Of a DNA stretch of 49,156 nt, positions 16,916 through 25,937 are shown in pieces. The notes beneath the pieces are model-generated. The model had not been told where the DNA came from and made no database searches. It was given only the letters and a program-made list of their open reading frames with translations. Positions within the stretch are counted from its first letter, which is position 1. Each line of letters begins with the position of its first letter. Position numbers and translations under genes: made by a program. The stretch covers positions 4,620 through 53,775 of the forward strand of contig CAJOFL010000010.1 in assembly GCA_905233895.1 (NCBI GenBank). Direction: 5' to 3'. The stretch comes from an uncultured Bacteroidales bacterium (GTDB taxonomy: Bacteria > Bacteroidota > Bacteroidia > Bacteroidales > P3).

Positions 16916-16924
16916 TGGTCCGTT

Positions 16925-17776
16925 ATGGAGGTGAGAATCGACGATAATGCAGGCTATTGTTTTGGCGTGGTGAAAGCCATCGGCGCTGCCGAGGAGGCAC
17001 TTCGACGTGACGGTAGGCTCTATTGTTTGGGTGATATTGTCCACAATAGTGCAGAGGTGGACCGATTGCGCAGTAAAGGACTTGAGGTGATAGACCATCG
17101 TCGGTTGGAAACTCTTGGCGGCTGTAAGGTGCTTATTCGAGCCCATGGTGAGCCTCCCGAGACATATCGTACTGCTAGGCGTTTGGGTATTGACCTCATT
17201 GATGCCACTTGTCCGATAGTACTTGCACTCCAGCAACGTATCCGTCGAGGGTACGATGAGATGCGGGCCATTGATGGTCAGGTGGTTATCTTCGGTAAAC
17301 CTGGTCATGCCGAAGTAATTGGCCTTACTGGACAAACTGAAGGCACCGCCATAATAGTAAGCAGTCCGGACGACATCAACGATATTGACTTCAGCAGACC
17401 GATACGGCTCTACTCTCAGACCACCAAGAGTCGCGACGAATATCGCACACTCATCGCCAATATAGAATCCCACCATCCATCCGATTTCATTGCATATGAT
17501 ACCGTATGCAACCGTGTGGCCAACCGTGCACGAGAACTGGAAGAGTTTGCCCGAAGTGTTGATGTGCTGCTATTTGTGGCAGGAGCCAACAGTAGTAATG
17601 GACATTACCTATACGAATACTGCCGTAAAGTTCAACCTGCCACCTATCTGATTGGGAATGTCGGGGAACTACGTCCGGAGTGGGTGTCAAGTGCAACTAT
17701 TGTCGGCATAAGTGGTGCAACATCGACGCCACGTTGGCTGATGGAAGAAGTGAAGGAAAGACTAATAGGAATATGA
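16925..17776 (+). CDS. ispH: 4-hydroxy-3-methylbut-2-enyl diphosphate reductase
   Basis: A 283-aa [4Fe-4S] enzyme of the last step of the MEP isoprenoid pathway, giving IPP and DMAPP. Cluster cysteines are Cys12 (AGYCFGVV), Cys96 (DATCPIV) and Cys195 (DTVCNRV). Substrate-binding histidines are His40 (GDIVHN), His74 (IRAHGEPP) and His128 (KPGHAEVIG). SQTT and GANSSNGHYLY are also present. It starts 9 bases after the M23 gene and overlaps recF by 4 bases. Confidence 0.96.
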   Translation: MEVRIDDNAGYCFGVVKAIGAAEEALRRDGRLYCLGDIVHNSAEVDRLRSKGLEVIDHRRLETLGGCKVLIRAHGEPPETYRTARRLGIDLIDATCPIVLALQQRIRRGYDEMRAIDGQVVIFGKPGHAEVIGLTGQTEGTAIIVSSPDDINDIDFSRPIRLYSQTTKSRDEYRTLIANIESHHPSDFIAYDTVCNRVANRARELEEFARSVDVLLFVAGANSSNGHYLYEYCRKVQPATYLIGNVGELRPEWVSSATIVGISGATSTPRWLMEEVKERLIGI

Positions 17777-18870
17777 CACTCGACAGGCTTATATTAACCA
17801 ACTTTAAGAACTATACAGAGGCCGATATCGTACTTTGCGGCAATGTCAATTGCTTTGTGGGCAATAATGGCGCTGGTAAGACCAATCTGCTCGATGCCGT
17901 ATACTACCTCTCGTTCTGTAAAAGTTATTTCAATCCTGTCGATAGCCAGAATATTCGTCTTGGGGAGGAGTTTTTCGCAATACATGGACATTATGGCGAT
18001 AATCAGGTGAGTTGTATACAGCGGCGTGGACAGAGCAAGCAAATGCGATGGAACAAGAAGACGTACAAGACTCTTGCAGAACATATAGGCAAACTCCCCT
18101 TGGTGATGATTACTCCATCCGACTCGTTGCTTATAACCGGTGGCAGTGATATGCGCCGTAAGTTTATTGATGGGGTTATCTCGCAAACCGACCATGCATA
18201 TCTTGACCATTTGATTCAATATACAAAGGCCCTTGACCAGCGCAACCGCCTGTTGAAACAGATGTGGGATGACCGGCAGTGGGATGCTGCTATGGTTGAG
18301 ATATGGGATGAGCAACTATGTCGACATGGTGATTACCTTTATGAAGCGCGAGCCCGTTTCGTCAAAGAATTCGTGCCATACTTTGAGGAATACTACCATT
18401 GGATTGTCGGCAGCGAAGAACCAGGCAGTGTCGGTTACCAACGTGATGATCGTCCGCTAGAGATTCAATTGGCAGAAAGTCGTCAAGCAGATCGTTATAC
18501 TCTGCACACAACCTGCGGGCCCCATAAAGACGATATTACACTTTGTCTATCTCCCGAAATGCCTGTCAAGCGGTTTGGTTCACAAGGTCAACAGAAGAGT
18601 TTTGCGCTAGCACTTAAATTGGCCCAGTTCCAATACCTCCTTGCTATTACCGGGCAGCACCCAACACTATTGTTGGACGACATATTCGACAAACTTGATA
18701 TGATGCGAGTGGGGCAGCTGATTGCACTTGTGGGCAGTGACCGTTTTGGCCAAGTGCTCCTAACCGACACACAGCCCGGACGAGTGCAGTCTATTTTCGA
18801 ACAACTGCCCAATCTTGAACACAAGATATTCAATGTAGAGAAAGGAACCGTTGCAGATGCAAGAGGATAG
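17773..18870 (+). CDS. recF: DNA replication and repair protein RecF
   Basis: A 365-aa SMC-like ATPase that helps load RecA at gaps. Walker A GNNGAGKTNLLDAVYYLS, signature FGSQGQQKSFALALKLAQF, Walker B TLLLDDIFDKLD. The frame is open further upstream, but the ATG at 17773 overlaps the ispH stop (ATGA) and gives the standard MTLDRLILTNFKNY start. DUF721 begins inside its 3' end, as is usual in Bacteroidota. Confidence 0.96.
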   Translation: MTLDRLILTNFKNYTEADIVLCGNVNCFVGNNGAGKTNLLDAVYYLSFCKSYFNPVDSQNIRLGEEFFAIHGHYGDNQVSCIQRRGQSKQMRWNKKTYKTLAEHIGKLPLVMITPSDSLLITGGSDMRRKFIDGVISQTDHAYLDHLIQYTKALDQRNRLLKQMWDDRQWDAAMVEIWDEQLCRHGDYLYEARARFVKEFVPYFEEYYHWIVGSEEPGSVGYQRDDRPLEIQLAESRQADRYTLHTTCGPHKDDITLCLSPEMPVKRFGSQGQQKSFALALKLAQFQYLLAITGQHPTLLLDDIFDKLDMMRVGQLIALVGSDRFGQVLLTDTQPGRVQSIFEQLPNLEHKIFNVEKGTVADARG

Positions 18871-19141
18871 AACTGTTGACTACTACATGCAGCGGTTTTT
18901 GCACCGCTACGATATGGGCGAGATTGCATCTCAGATGAAGGTGGAACGCATATATCGTGCACTTGTCGGTGACCTTATTAGCCGTCTGACCTCTAGTATT
19001 GTGTACAATCAAGGCAACCTTCGTTTGCGGGTCCTTTCAGCCGCATTGCGTCAGGAACTCACAATGAGACGGGAGAACCTTCGAAATAGAATTAATGACG
19101 AGTTGGGAAGTGAAGTCGTAAAAACAATCACCGTAGTATGA
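18857..19141 (+). CDS. DUF721 family protein (DciA-like)
   Basis: A 94-aa protein of the DUF721 family, related to DciA, which in bacteria lacking DnaC helps load the replicative helicase. Seen: the RIYRALVGDLISRLTS helix and the LRLRVLSAALRQELTMRR block. It starts 14 bases inside recF and overlaps the ABC gene by 4 bases. Position beside recF supports a role in replication; function here is inferred. Confidence 0.85.
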   Translation: MQEDRTVDYYMQRFLHRYDMGEIASQMKVERIYRALVGDLISRLTSSIVYNQGNLRLRVLSAALRQELTMRRENLRNRINDELGSEVVKTITVV

Positions 19142-20739
19142 AACAACTCTGGCAAGCTTTGATGATGTTACGCCGTTGCGATAGAGGTTCGTTCTGGCGT
19201 CGGCTGGTATACGTCATGCTTCAGAGCATATTGCCATTGATTAACCTATACATTCTCAAGATATTGATTGATACTGTACAAGCAGGAGTTGCTGGTACAA
19301 TGTCGTCTGAAAATGTATTGATATGGCTGCTCGCAATGTGTGCCGTATCGTTACTTAACCGTGTCGTTTCAGCCCTTAATGGTGTAAACAACGATGTACT
19401 TTCGCAGCGTCTTATCGACTATATGAGCGACATTGTGCAGCGGCAAGCTGCCACAGTCGACCTTTCGGCATATGATATGCCTGAATACCATGATATCTTC
19501 CATCGTGCGCAGCAGGAATCCGTTTCACGACCGTTGCAGATATTGAACAGTTTCATGTCTCTTATTGGCTCAGTTGTTTCCATTGCAGGTGTGATTGTGA
19601 TGTTAACTAGTGCTTCGTGGTGGGTTGTACCTGTTATGGTGATTGCGGTTATGCCTTCATTTGCTGTCAGACTTTACAAAGCTCAAAGCATTTATAACTT
19701 TCGGCGGTCAAACACCCAACTCTACCGTCGTACTGCATACTACGGTTCATTGCTGACCAGCCGCCAGTCGGCCGCTGAGATGAGAGCCTTCAGGCTTGCG
19801 CCGACTTTCCGCCGCCTTTTTGTTGAGGCACGAGCTCGTCTTTCCTCACAATTATTAGCCATCTCCCGTCGTCTGGGTGCTTTGGATGTGGCGTGTGCAT
19901 TGATTGAAATAGCCGCGATGTTTGTCATAGTATGGTTGCTTGCATCCAAAGCATTCGCTGGTGCGATAACAATAGGCTCGTTTGTAATGCTCTTCGAAGC
20001 ATTTCGACGTGGACAAGGTTATCTCTCGTCGTTTGTTGGAGCCATTGCATCGTTGTATGACAACCGCCTCTTCGTCAGTAACCTTTTCGAGTTTCTGAAC
20101 CTGCAGCCCACAATTTTGTGTCCGGAAAAACCTGTTCCAGTACCCGACACGGTTGAATGTATAGAATTTCGCGATATTACATTCCGCTATCCTGATATGG
20201 ATCATGATGTACTGAGCCATTATAACCTTAATGTCCGACGTGGTGAACTGTGTCGAATCGAAGGGCGCAATGGTTATGGTAAGTCTACTCTTGTGAAACT
20301 TCTTCTTCGCCTATATGATCCTCAGCAAGGGGTTGTGCTTGTCAATGGTGTAGATATTCGTCAGTTTAATCCTGCAGAATGGCGTTCGCATGTGGCAGTC
20401 CTTTTCCAGGATTTTGTGCGCTACGCATGTACTGTCGATGAGAATATTGCATTTGGAAACTCGACTTTAAGTTCAAAACATTCGGCTCTTATAAGTTTCG
20501 TCGATAGATTGCCGCAAGGCACACGGACTCTCTTGGGTCGTGTCTTTGATGGAGGAAGCGAGTTGAGCATGGGTCAATGGCAGCGTATTGCGTTGGAAAG
20601 GGCATTGTCTTCCAATGCACCTGTTGTGATACTCGACGAGCCAATGGCTTGGATGGATATTGCCACACGCCGCATTTTCAATGAAACACTGGAACAAATC
20701 ACTCCAGATCGTATTGTGATAATGATTAACCACCAATAA
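19138..20739 (+). CDS. ABC exporter, fused membrane and ATPase domains, shortened C-terminus
   Basis: 533 aa. The membrane domain covers about residues 20-325, the ATPase about 345-533. Walker A GRNGYGKSTLVKLLLRLY, Q-loop VLFQDF, signature ELSMGQWQRIALERAL (LSMGQ in place of LSGGQ), Walker B VVILDEPMAWMD, H-loop IMINHQ. The protein stops two residues after the H-loop region begins, so the last 40-50 residues of a usual ATPase domain are missing. All catalytic motifs are nonetheless present. Four-base overlap with DUF721; the aminopeptidase starts 8 bases later. Substrate unknown. Confidence 0.9.
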   Translation: MKQLWQALMMLRRCDRGSFWRRLVYVMLQSILPLINLYILKILIDTVQAGVAGTMSSENVLIWLLAMCAVSLLNRVVSALNGVNNDVLSQRLIDYMSDIVQRQAATVDLSAYDMPEYHDIFHRAQQESVSRPLQILNSFMSLIGSVVSIAGVIVMLTSASWWVVPVMVIAVMPSFAVRLYKAQSIYNFRRSNTQLYRRTAYYGSLLTSRQSAAEMRAFRLAPTFRRLFVEARARLSSQLLAISRRLGALDVACALIEIAAMFVIVWLLASKAFAGAITIGSFVMLFEAFRRGQGYLSSFVGAIASLYDNRLFVSNLFEFLNLQPTILCPEKPVPVPDTVECIEFRDITFRYPDMDHDVLSHYNLNVRRGELCRIEGRNGYGKSTLVKLLLRLYDPQQGVVLVNGVDIRQFNPAEWRSHVAVLFQDFVRYACTVDENIAFGNSTLSSKHSALISFVDRLPQGTRTLLGRVFDGGSELSMGQWQRIALERALSSNAPVVILDEPMAWMDIATRRIFNETLEQITPDRIVIMINHQ

Positions 20740-20747
20740 AAAATAAT

Positions 20748-22187
20748 ATGAACCACATACTTGGCACAATAAATGCTAAAACCCACAATGGTAATCTCGT
20801 TTACCTCTATGGCGACGATGCAGCCGTGAGAACTCTTCCGCTTAGTCGTAAAGAGGCTGATGCTGTTCGCGAACGGCGTGAACAGGAACGCGACTTTGTT
20901 ATGGTATTCGATAGGTTGCCTTATCACCTTTATTTCGTGTCTTTCAACAGCGAACGCCCTGCCCCGGATTGTCAAGAGCGTCTGCGTTGTACTGCAGCAA
21001 AAGTACAGCGAATGCTCACTTCCAATGCAGATGCCGATGTCGCCATTACCGCTGGCGGAACGTTGCCAGAAGAAGTGGCGGCTTTTGTCGAGGGTCTGAC
21101 TCTTGCCGACTATAGTTTTGACCGCTATATTTCGAAGACACCGCACCATCTGGGCACTTTAACTGTCGACAACCTGTTTGTGAAGCCAGATGAATTGGAA
21201 GCATCCATTCGCCTTTGGAACCGCATATTCTGGTGCCGTGAATGGGTGAATTTGCCTGTTCAAGATCTCAATGCACCGCAGTTTGCAGAAGAGCTGGCTT
21301 CCATTGCTGCCGATTTGGATGGCGTTACTTGCACCGTTATGGATCGCAAGAAGATAGAAAGTCTCCGGATGGGTGGTTTGCTGGCCGTAAACCGTGGTTC
21401 ACAGGACGAACCTCGCTTTGTGGTACTCGAATATAAAGGAGCTAAAAAAGCCCCTATTTGTCTGGTGGGTAAAGGAATTATGTTTGATACAGGTGGCCTC
21501 AATATCAAACCAGGCGACTATATGAGCGAAATGAAAAGTGATATGGCTGGTGCTGCCACTATGGCTTCCGTCCTTTTCGCCGCTGCCGACAACCATCTTC
21601 CTGTACATCTTGTTGCACTCCTCCCAATGACCGACAACCGTCCATCTGGCAATGCATACGCTCCGGACGACATCATTACCATGTACGATGGAACAACGGT
21701 AGAGGTCGTCAACACGGATGCAGAAGGACGCCTTATTTTGGCCGACGCTATTGCATATGCTGCCAAGAATTATAAGCCCAGCCTCATTGTGGATGCAGCT
21801 ACTCTTACCGGTGCGGCAGTGAGAGCCATTTCCACTTTCGGTATTGCTGCTATGGAGCAGAATGCCGCCGATCCTATGACCATGATGCGCATCGTGGGAG
21901 ACCAGGTATATGAACGTTTGGTACAATTCCCCATGTGGCGCGAATATGACAAGATGATAAAGAGCGACTTCGCTGACCTTCGCAATAGTACTGCCTCTCC
22001 TCAGGCGGGCACCATCACTGCAGGTAAGTTTTTGGCTCATTTTGCTGCCGACGTACCCTTTATTCATCTTGATATCGCTGGAGTGGCTTACTTCACCAAA
22101 GCTCAGCAATACTACCGTGTAGGTGCATCGGGTTACGGTATAAGACTGCTTTATGCTTTCCTTCAAATGCAAGACATGATTAAATAA
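20748..22187 (+). CDS. Leucyl aminopeptidase family protein (M17)
   Basis: 479 aa, a two-domain M17 metallopeptidase. The variable N-terminal domain covers about residues 1-160; the catalytic domain carries LVGKGIMFDTGGLNIKP (metal-binding Lys and Asp), YMSEMKSDMAGAA, and the signature VNTDAEGRLILADA. A DLRNSTASPQAGTITAG block follows. It works in the cytosol as a hexamer, releasing N-terminal residues from peptides. It lies in the recF-polA run, 12 bases before pdxA. Confidence 0.94.
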   Translation: MNHILGTINAKTHNGNLVYLYGDDAAVRTLPLSRKEADAVRERREQERDFVMVFDRLPYHLYFVSFNSERPAPDCQERLRCTAAKVQRMLTSNADADVAITAGGTLPEEVAAFVEGLTLADYSFDRYISKTPHHLGTLTVDNLFVKPDELEASIRLWNRIFWCREWVNLPVQDLNAPQFAEELASIAADLDGVTCTVMDRKKIESLRMGGLLAVNRGSQDEPRFVVLEYKGAKKAPICLVGKGIMFDTGGLNIKPGDYMSEMKSDMAGAATMASVLFAAADNHLPVHLVALLPMTDNRPSGNAYAPDDIITMYDGTTVEVVNTDAEGRLILADAIAYAAKNYKPSLIVDAATLTGAAVRAISTFGIAAMEQNAADPMTMMRIVGDQVYERLVQFPMWREYDKMIKSDFADLRNSTASPQAGTITAGKFLAHFAADVPFIHLDIAGVAYFTKAQQYYRVGASGYGIRLLYAFLQMQDMIK

Positions 22188-22199
22188 TCTCTAAATCAT

Positions 22200-23240
22200 A
22201 TGAACAATAACAATCAAAAAATACGCGTAGCAATTACTCACGGTGATTTGAACGGTGTTGGCTACGAGGTGATTATCAAAACATTTGCCGATACTAGAAT
22301 GTTTGAATTCTGCACTCCGGTGCTTTATGGTTCAACAAAGGTGGCTTCATATCACAAGAAACTGCTCACGTCGGTTCCCCAGGAAATCCAATTCAACGCT
22401 ATACGTGATGCAGCCGATGCGGTACCGGGTAAATACAATGTGATTAACCTTACTCAGGATGAAATCAAGATTGACTTGGGTAAGAGCACTGAAATCGCCG
22501 GTGCGCTTGCACGTGAGAGTCTGAATCGCGCTTGTGCCGACCTTAAGTCGGGTAAGGTGGATGTTTTGGTTACGGCCCCTATCAACAAGCGTAACATACA
22601 GGCACCGGATTTCGACTTCCCGGGTCATACCGAATATCTTTCACACCAGTTCGGTTCCTCGTCGTTGATGCTGATGGTGTGTGACCGCATCCGTATCGGC
22701 ATAGTGACAAACCATTTAGCTCTTAAGGATGTACCCTCTGCATTGACTCATGATCTCCTGTACGAGAAACTCATGCTTCTCAACCAAAGCCTAAAACGCG
22801 ACTTTGGTATTACAACGCCGAAAATTGCCGTCCTTGCTCTTGATCCGCATGCTGGCGACAATGGGGTGATTGGTGATTTCGACCAGCGTGTAATACGCCC
22901 CGTTATTGACGAAGTGCAGGGTAAGGGAGTTCTTGCATACGGACCGTTCCCGTCAGACGGCTTCTTCGGAAGTTCGGAATTTAACAAGTTCGACGGCGTA
23001 CTTGCGCTTTATCATGATCAGGGTCTGATACCATTCAAACTCATGTCATTCACCGAAGGGGTCAACTACACTGCTGGATTGCCGTTTGTTCGCACTTCGC
23101 CCGCTCATGGTACTGGCTATGATATTGCCGGCCACGATTGTGCATCGGAACAGTCGTTCCGCTCCGCTGTATATCTGGCTTGTAATGTTCTACGCAACCG
23201 TCGTGAGTATGATGAACTGACAGCCGACCCGCTGAAATGA
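22200..23240 (+). CDS. pdxA: 4-hydroxythreonine-4-phosphate dehydrogenase
   Basis: 346 aa. PdxA oxidises 4-phosphohydroxythreonine in the DXP-dependent route to pyridoxal phosphate. Seen: ITHGDLNGVGYEVIIK at the N-terminus, VTAPINKRNI, metal-binding histidines in FPGHTEYLSHQF, LDPHAGDNGV and ALYHDQGLIPFK, and TSPAHGTGYDIAG near the end. It overlaps polA by 4 bases (ATGA). No pdxJ or serC is in view. Confidence 0.95.
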   Translation: MNNNNQKIRVAITHGDLNGVGYEVIIKTFADTRMFEFCTPVLYGSTKVASYHKKLLTSVPQEIQFNAIRDAADAVPGKYNVINLTQDEIKIDLGKSTEIAGALARESLNRACADLKSGKVDVLVTAPINKRNIQAPDFDFPGHTEYLSHQFGSSSLMLMVCDRIRIGIVTNHLALKDVPSALTHDLLYEKLMLLNQSLKRDFGITTPKIAVLALDPHAGDNGVIGDFDQRVIRPVIDEVQGKGVLAYGPFPSDGFFGSSEFNKFDGVLALYHDQGLIPFKLMSFTEGVNYTAGLPFVRTSPAHGTGYDIAGHDCASEQSFRSAVYLACNVLRNRREYDELTADPLK

Positions 23241-25921
23241 AGAAACTCGTCCTTATTGACGGAATGGCATCCGTCTATCGTGGCTATTACGCCATGAGTA
23301 ACAATCCGCGCATAAACTCGAAGGGAATGAACACTTCGGCTGCGTTGGGCTTTATCATGGGACTTTACGACATAATCCGCTCGCAGCAGCCGACACATAT
23401 CGGAGTGGCTTTCGATTTGGCAAAACCCACCTTCCGCCACGAGATGTACTCCGAATACAAGGCTCACCGAGACCCAATGCCGGAAGAAATTGAATCTAAT
23501 CTACCGTGGATTTGCCACATCATCGACGCTTTCCGTATTCCCCGACTATCATGTGAAGGTTTTGAGGCCGACGATGTTATCGGCACATTGAGCCATTCAG
23601 CGGAACAGGCAGGCTTCGATCGAGTGGTGATGGTTACTCCAGACAAGGACTTTGCACAATTGGTGACGCCTCATATTTCGATGTATCGCCAGGGGCGAGG
23701 AAAAACTCCAGACGCCATGTTGGGGGTTGATGAGGTGTGTGAGAAGTACAATGTCACCAACTGTCGTCAGATAATAGACCTGCTTGGTCTTTGGGGCGAT
23801 GCTATCGACAATATCCCGGGTATACCTGGAGTGGGGGAGAAGACGGCAAAGAAACTTATTGCCCAGTTCGGCTCCATTGAGGAAATGATAGCCCATTCGG
23901 ACGAAATCAAGAACGACCGTCTGCGTGAGAATGTGCGTGAACATGCTGAGCAGGCTCTTTTCTCCAAACAACTGGCCACAATTCGACTTGATGCTCCTAT
24001 AGATTTCGATGAGGAGGCTCTGCGCTTGGTGCAACCAGACTATCCTTTGCTGCGCCAGATTTGCGACGAACTGGAATTCCGGCAATTCTCACGCCGACTG
24101 TTCAACGATCTCACCATTTCCGACCCTGAAGCAGCCATGAAATGGAACGGGCAAGTAAGTGTTGCTCAAAACCCTGAAGGCGGCAGTACCGCAGTTGAGT
24201 CGGCTAATTCGCAACTCTCGATATTCGGAGATTCATCCACAACCGTTCCTTCGGTCAGTCCTACGTCCATCCAGCCGCTTACTCCCGAAATCCTTCGCTC
24301 CTTAGTGAGTAAAAACATCGCTATAGTGACCTCCGGTCCGGAGGTGGTGCTTGCAACCGATGCCGATAGCGTCTGGAGCGCACAGGTGGGTGATGTTGAT
24401 TTCGGATTATTGACCGCTCTGATGGAGGATAAGTCCACCACCAAGCTTTGTCACGATCTCAAGACTTTGAAATATTATCTCGTTGAACTTGGGATGGGTA
24501 CCGATTGTCCCAAGGGGAATATATTTGATATCCAACTGGCACACTATCTGCTCGATGCCGAGATGCGGCATACATTGGAATTCATCTGTTCCCAGAACCT
24601 CGGATGCGAACCCGAAAGCCCCCAAGAACGCGCTGCTGCATTGTGGCAACTATATCCTATGATGGCAGCCAAACTCAAGGATGCCGGTCAGATGGAGCTA
24701 TACCGCAAGGTTGAGCTGCCGCTAGTCGATGTCCTTATGTCGATGGAACGCGAAGGTGTGCGAATCGACACAGAAGCTTTGCGCGCTTATTCTACCACCC
24801 TCACCGATGAGATGCACTCCATCGAGCAGCGTATCCATACTCTTGCGGGCATTCCGTTCAACATTTCTTCGCCCCGTCAGTTGGGTGAGGTTCTTTATGA
24901 ACGGCTCAAGGTGACCGACAAACCGCCGCGTACAGCTACCAAACAATACTCCACTGCTGAAGATGTGCTGCAGAAACTTGCCGACCGTCACGAAATTATC
25001 CCCTTGATTCTCGAATATCGCTCTATTTCCAAATTGGTTGGCACCTACCTCGACTCGTTCCCTAAACTCATAAGCCCCGTATCTGGTCGGCTCCATACGG
25101 TGTATAACCAGACGGTCACTGCTACAGGCAGGCTCTCCTCATCAAATCCCAATCTCCAGAATATACCAATCCGCACCGAGCGTGGCCGCGAGATAAGACG
25201 GGCTTTTGTTCCTGCCGACAGTGACCACATTATTCTGGCGGCCGACTACTCACAGATAGAACTCCGTATTATTGCCTCCCTGTCCAAGGACCGCCACATG
25301 CTTGACGCTTTTGCCCGTGGGTTGGATATCCATGCAGCCACTGCTGCCAAGATATATCATCTTCCCATAGAAGAAGTGTCGAAGGAGCAGCGCCGCAACG
25401 CAAAGAGCGTCAATTTCGGCATTGTATACGGCATATCGGCCTTTGGGTTGTCGGAACAACTCGCTATTCCCCGAAAGGAAGCCGCCTGTCTTATCGACGA
25501 GTATTTTGCCCAGTATCCAGATATTGCTGCTTTTATTGAACGAAGCAAGGAGGCTGCCCACAGGAATGGATATGCACAAACTCTCCTTGGTCGTCGGCGC
25601 TACCTTCCAGACATCAATTCGCGCAACGCGGCTGCCCGTTCGTTTGCCGAGCGTAACGCCGTCAATATGCCCATTCAAGGCACATCGGCCGACATGATTA
25701 AGCTGGCAATGGTGCGTATACATGAAGAACTCGAGGCCAACCACCTGCGCACAAAGATGATCCTCCAGGTGCACGACGAACTTGTGTTCGACCTTTACCG
25801 GCCTGAGGAGACGGAGGTGCGCACCCTGGTGGAGCATCACATGAAGACCGCCCTCCCGCTTGATGGAATCGACATTGAGGTCGGTATGGGATCGGGCGAT
25901 AACTGGCTCGAAGCACACTAG
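23237..25921 (+). CDS. polA: DNA polymerase I, with a degenerate 3'-5' exonuclease domain
   Basis: 894 aa. The 5' nuclease domain spans about residues 1-290 (VMVTPDKDFAQLV; LWGDAIDNIPGIPGVGEKTA). Residues about 340-490 correspond to the proofreading domain but lack the usual acidic motifs: no DTET-like Exo I, CHDLKTLKYYL in place of an NLKxD Exo II, and no YAxxD Exo III. The polymerase domain (about 495-894) is intact: motif A AADYSQIELRI, motif B RRNAKSVNFGIVYGI, motif C ILQVHDELVFD. It therefore probably polymerises and removes primers without proofreading. Overlaps pdxA by 4 bases. Confidence 0.96.
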   Translation: MKKLVLIDGMASVYRGYYAMSNNPRINSKGMNTSAALGFIMGLYDIIRSQQPTHIGVAFDLAKPTFRHEMYSEYKAHRDPMPEEIESNLPWICHIIDAFRIPRLSCEGFEADDVIGTLSHSAEQAGFDRVVMVTPDKDFAQLVTPHISMYRQGRGKTPDAMLGVDEVCEKYNVTNCRQIIDLLGLWGDAIDNIPGIPGVGEKTAKKLIAQFGSIEEMIAHSDEIKNDRLRENVREHAEQALFSKQLATIRLDAPIDFDEEALRLVQPDYPLLRQICDELEFRQFSRRLFNDLTISDPEAAMKWNGQVSVAQNPEGGSTAVESANSQLSIFGDSSTTVPSVSPTSIQPLTPEILRSLVSKNIAIVTSGPEVVLATDADSVWSAQVGDVDFGLLTALMEDKSTTKLCHDLKTLKYYLVELGMGTDCPKGNIFDIQLAHYLLDAEMRHTLEFICSQNLGCEPESPQERAAALWQLYPMMAAKLKDAGQMELYRKVELPLVDVLMSMEREGVRIDTEALRAYSTTLTDEMHSIEQRIHTLAGIPFNISSPRQLGEVLYERLKVTDKPPRTATKQYSTAEDVLQKLADRHEIIPLILEYRSISKLVGTYLDSFPKLISPVSGRLHTVYNQTVTATGRLSSSNPNLQNIPIRTERGREIRRAFVPADSDHIILAADYSQIELRIIASLSKDRHMLDAFARGLDIHAATAAKIYHLPIEEVSKEQRRNAKSVNFGIVYGISAFGLSEQLAIPRKEAACLIDEYFAQYPDIAAFIERSKEAAHRNGYAQTLLGRRRYLPDINSRNAAARSFAERNAVNMPIQGTSADMIKLAMVRIHEELEANHLRTKMILQVHDELVFDLYRPEETEVRTLVEHHMKTALPLDGIDIEVGMGSGDNWLEAH

Positions 25922-25937
25922 TTAGGAGTTAAGACAG

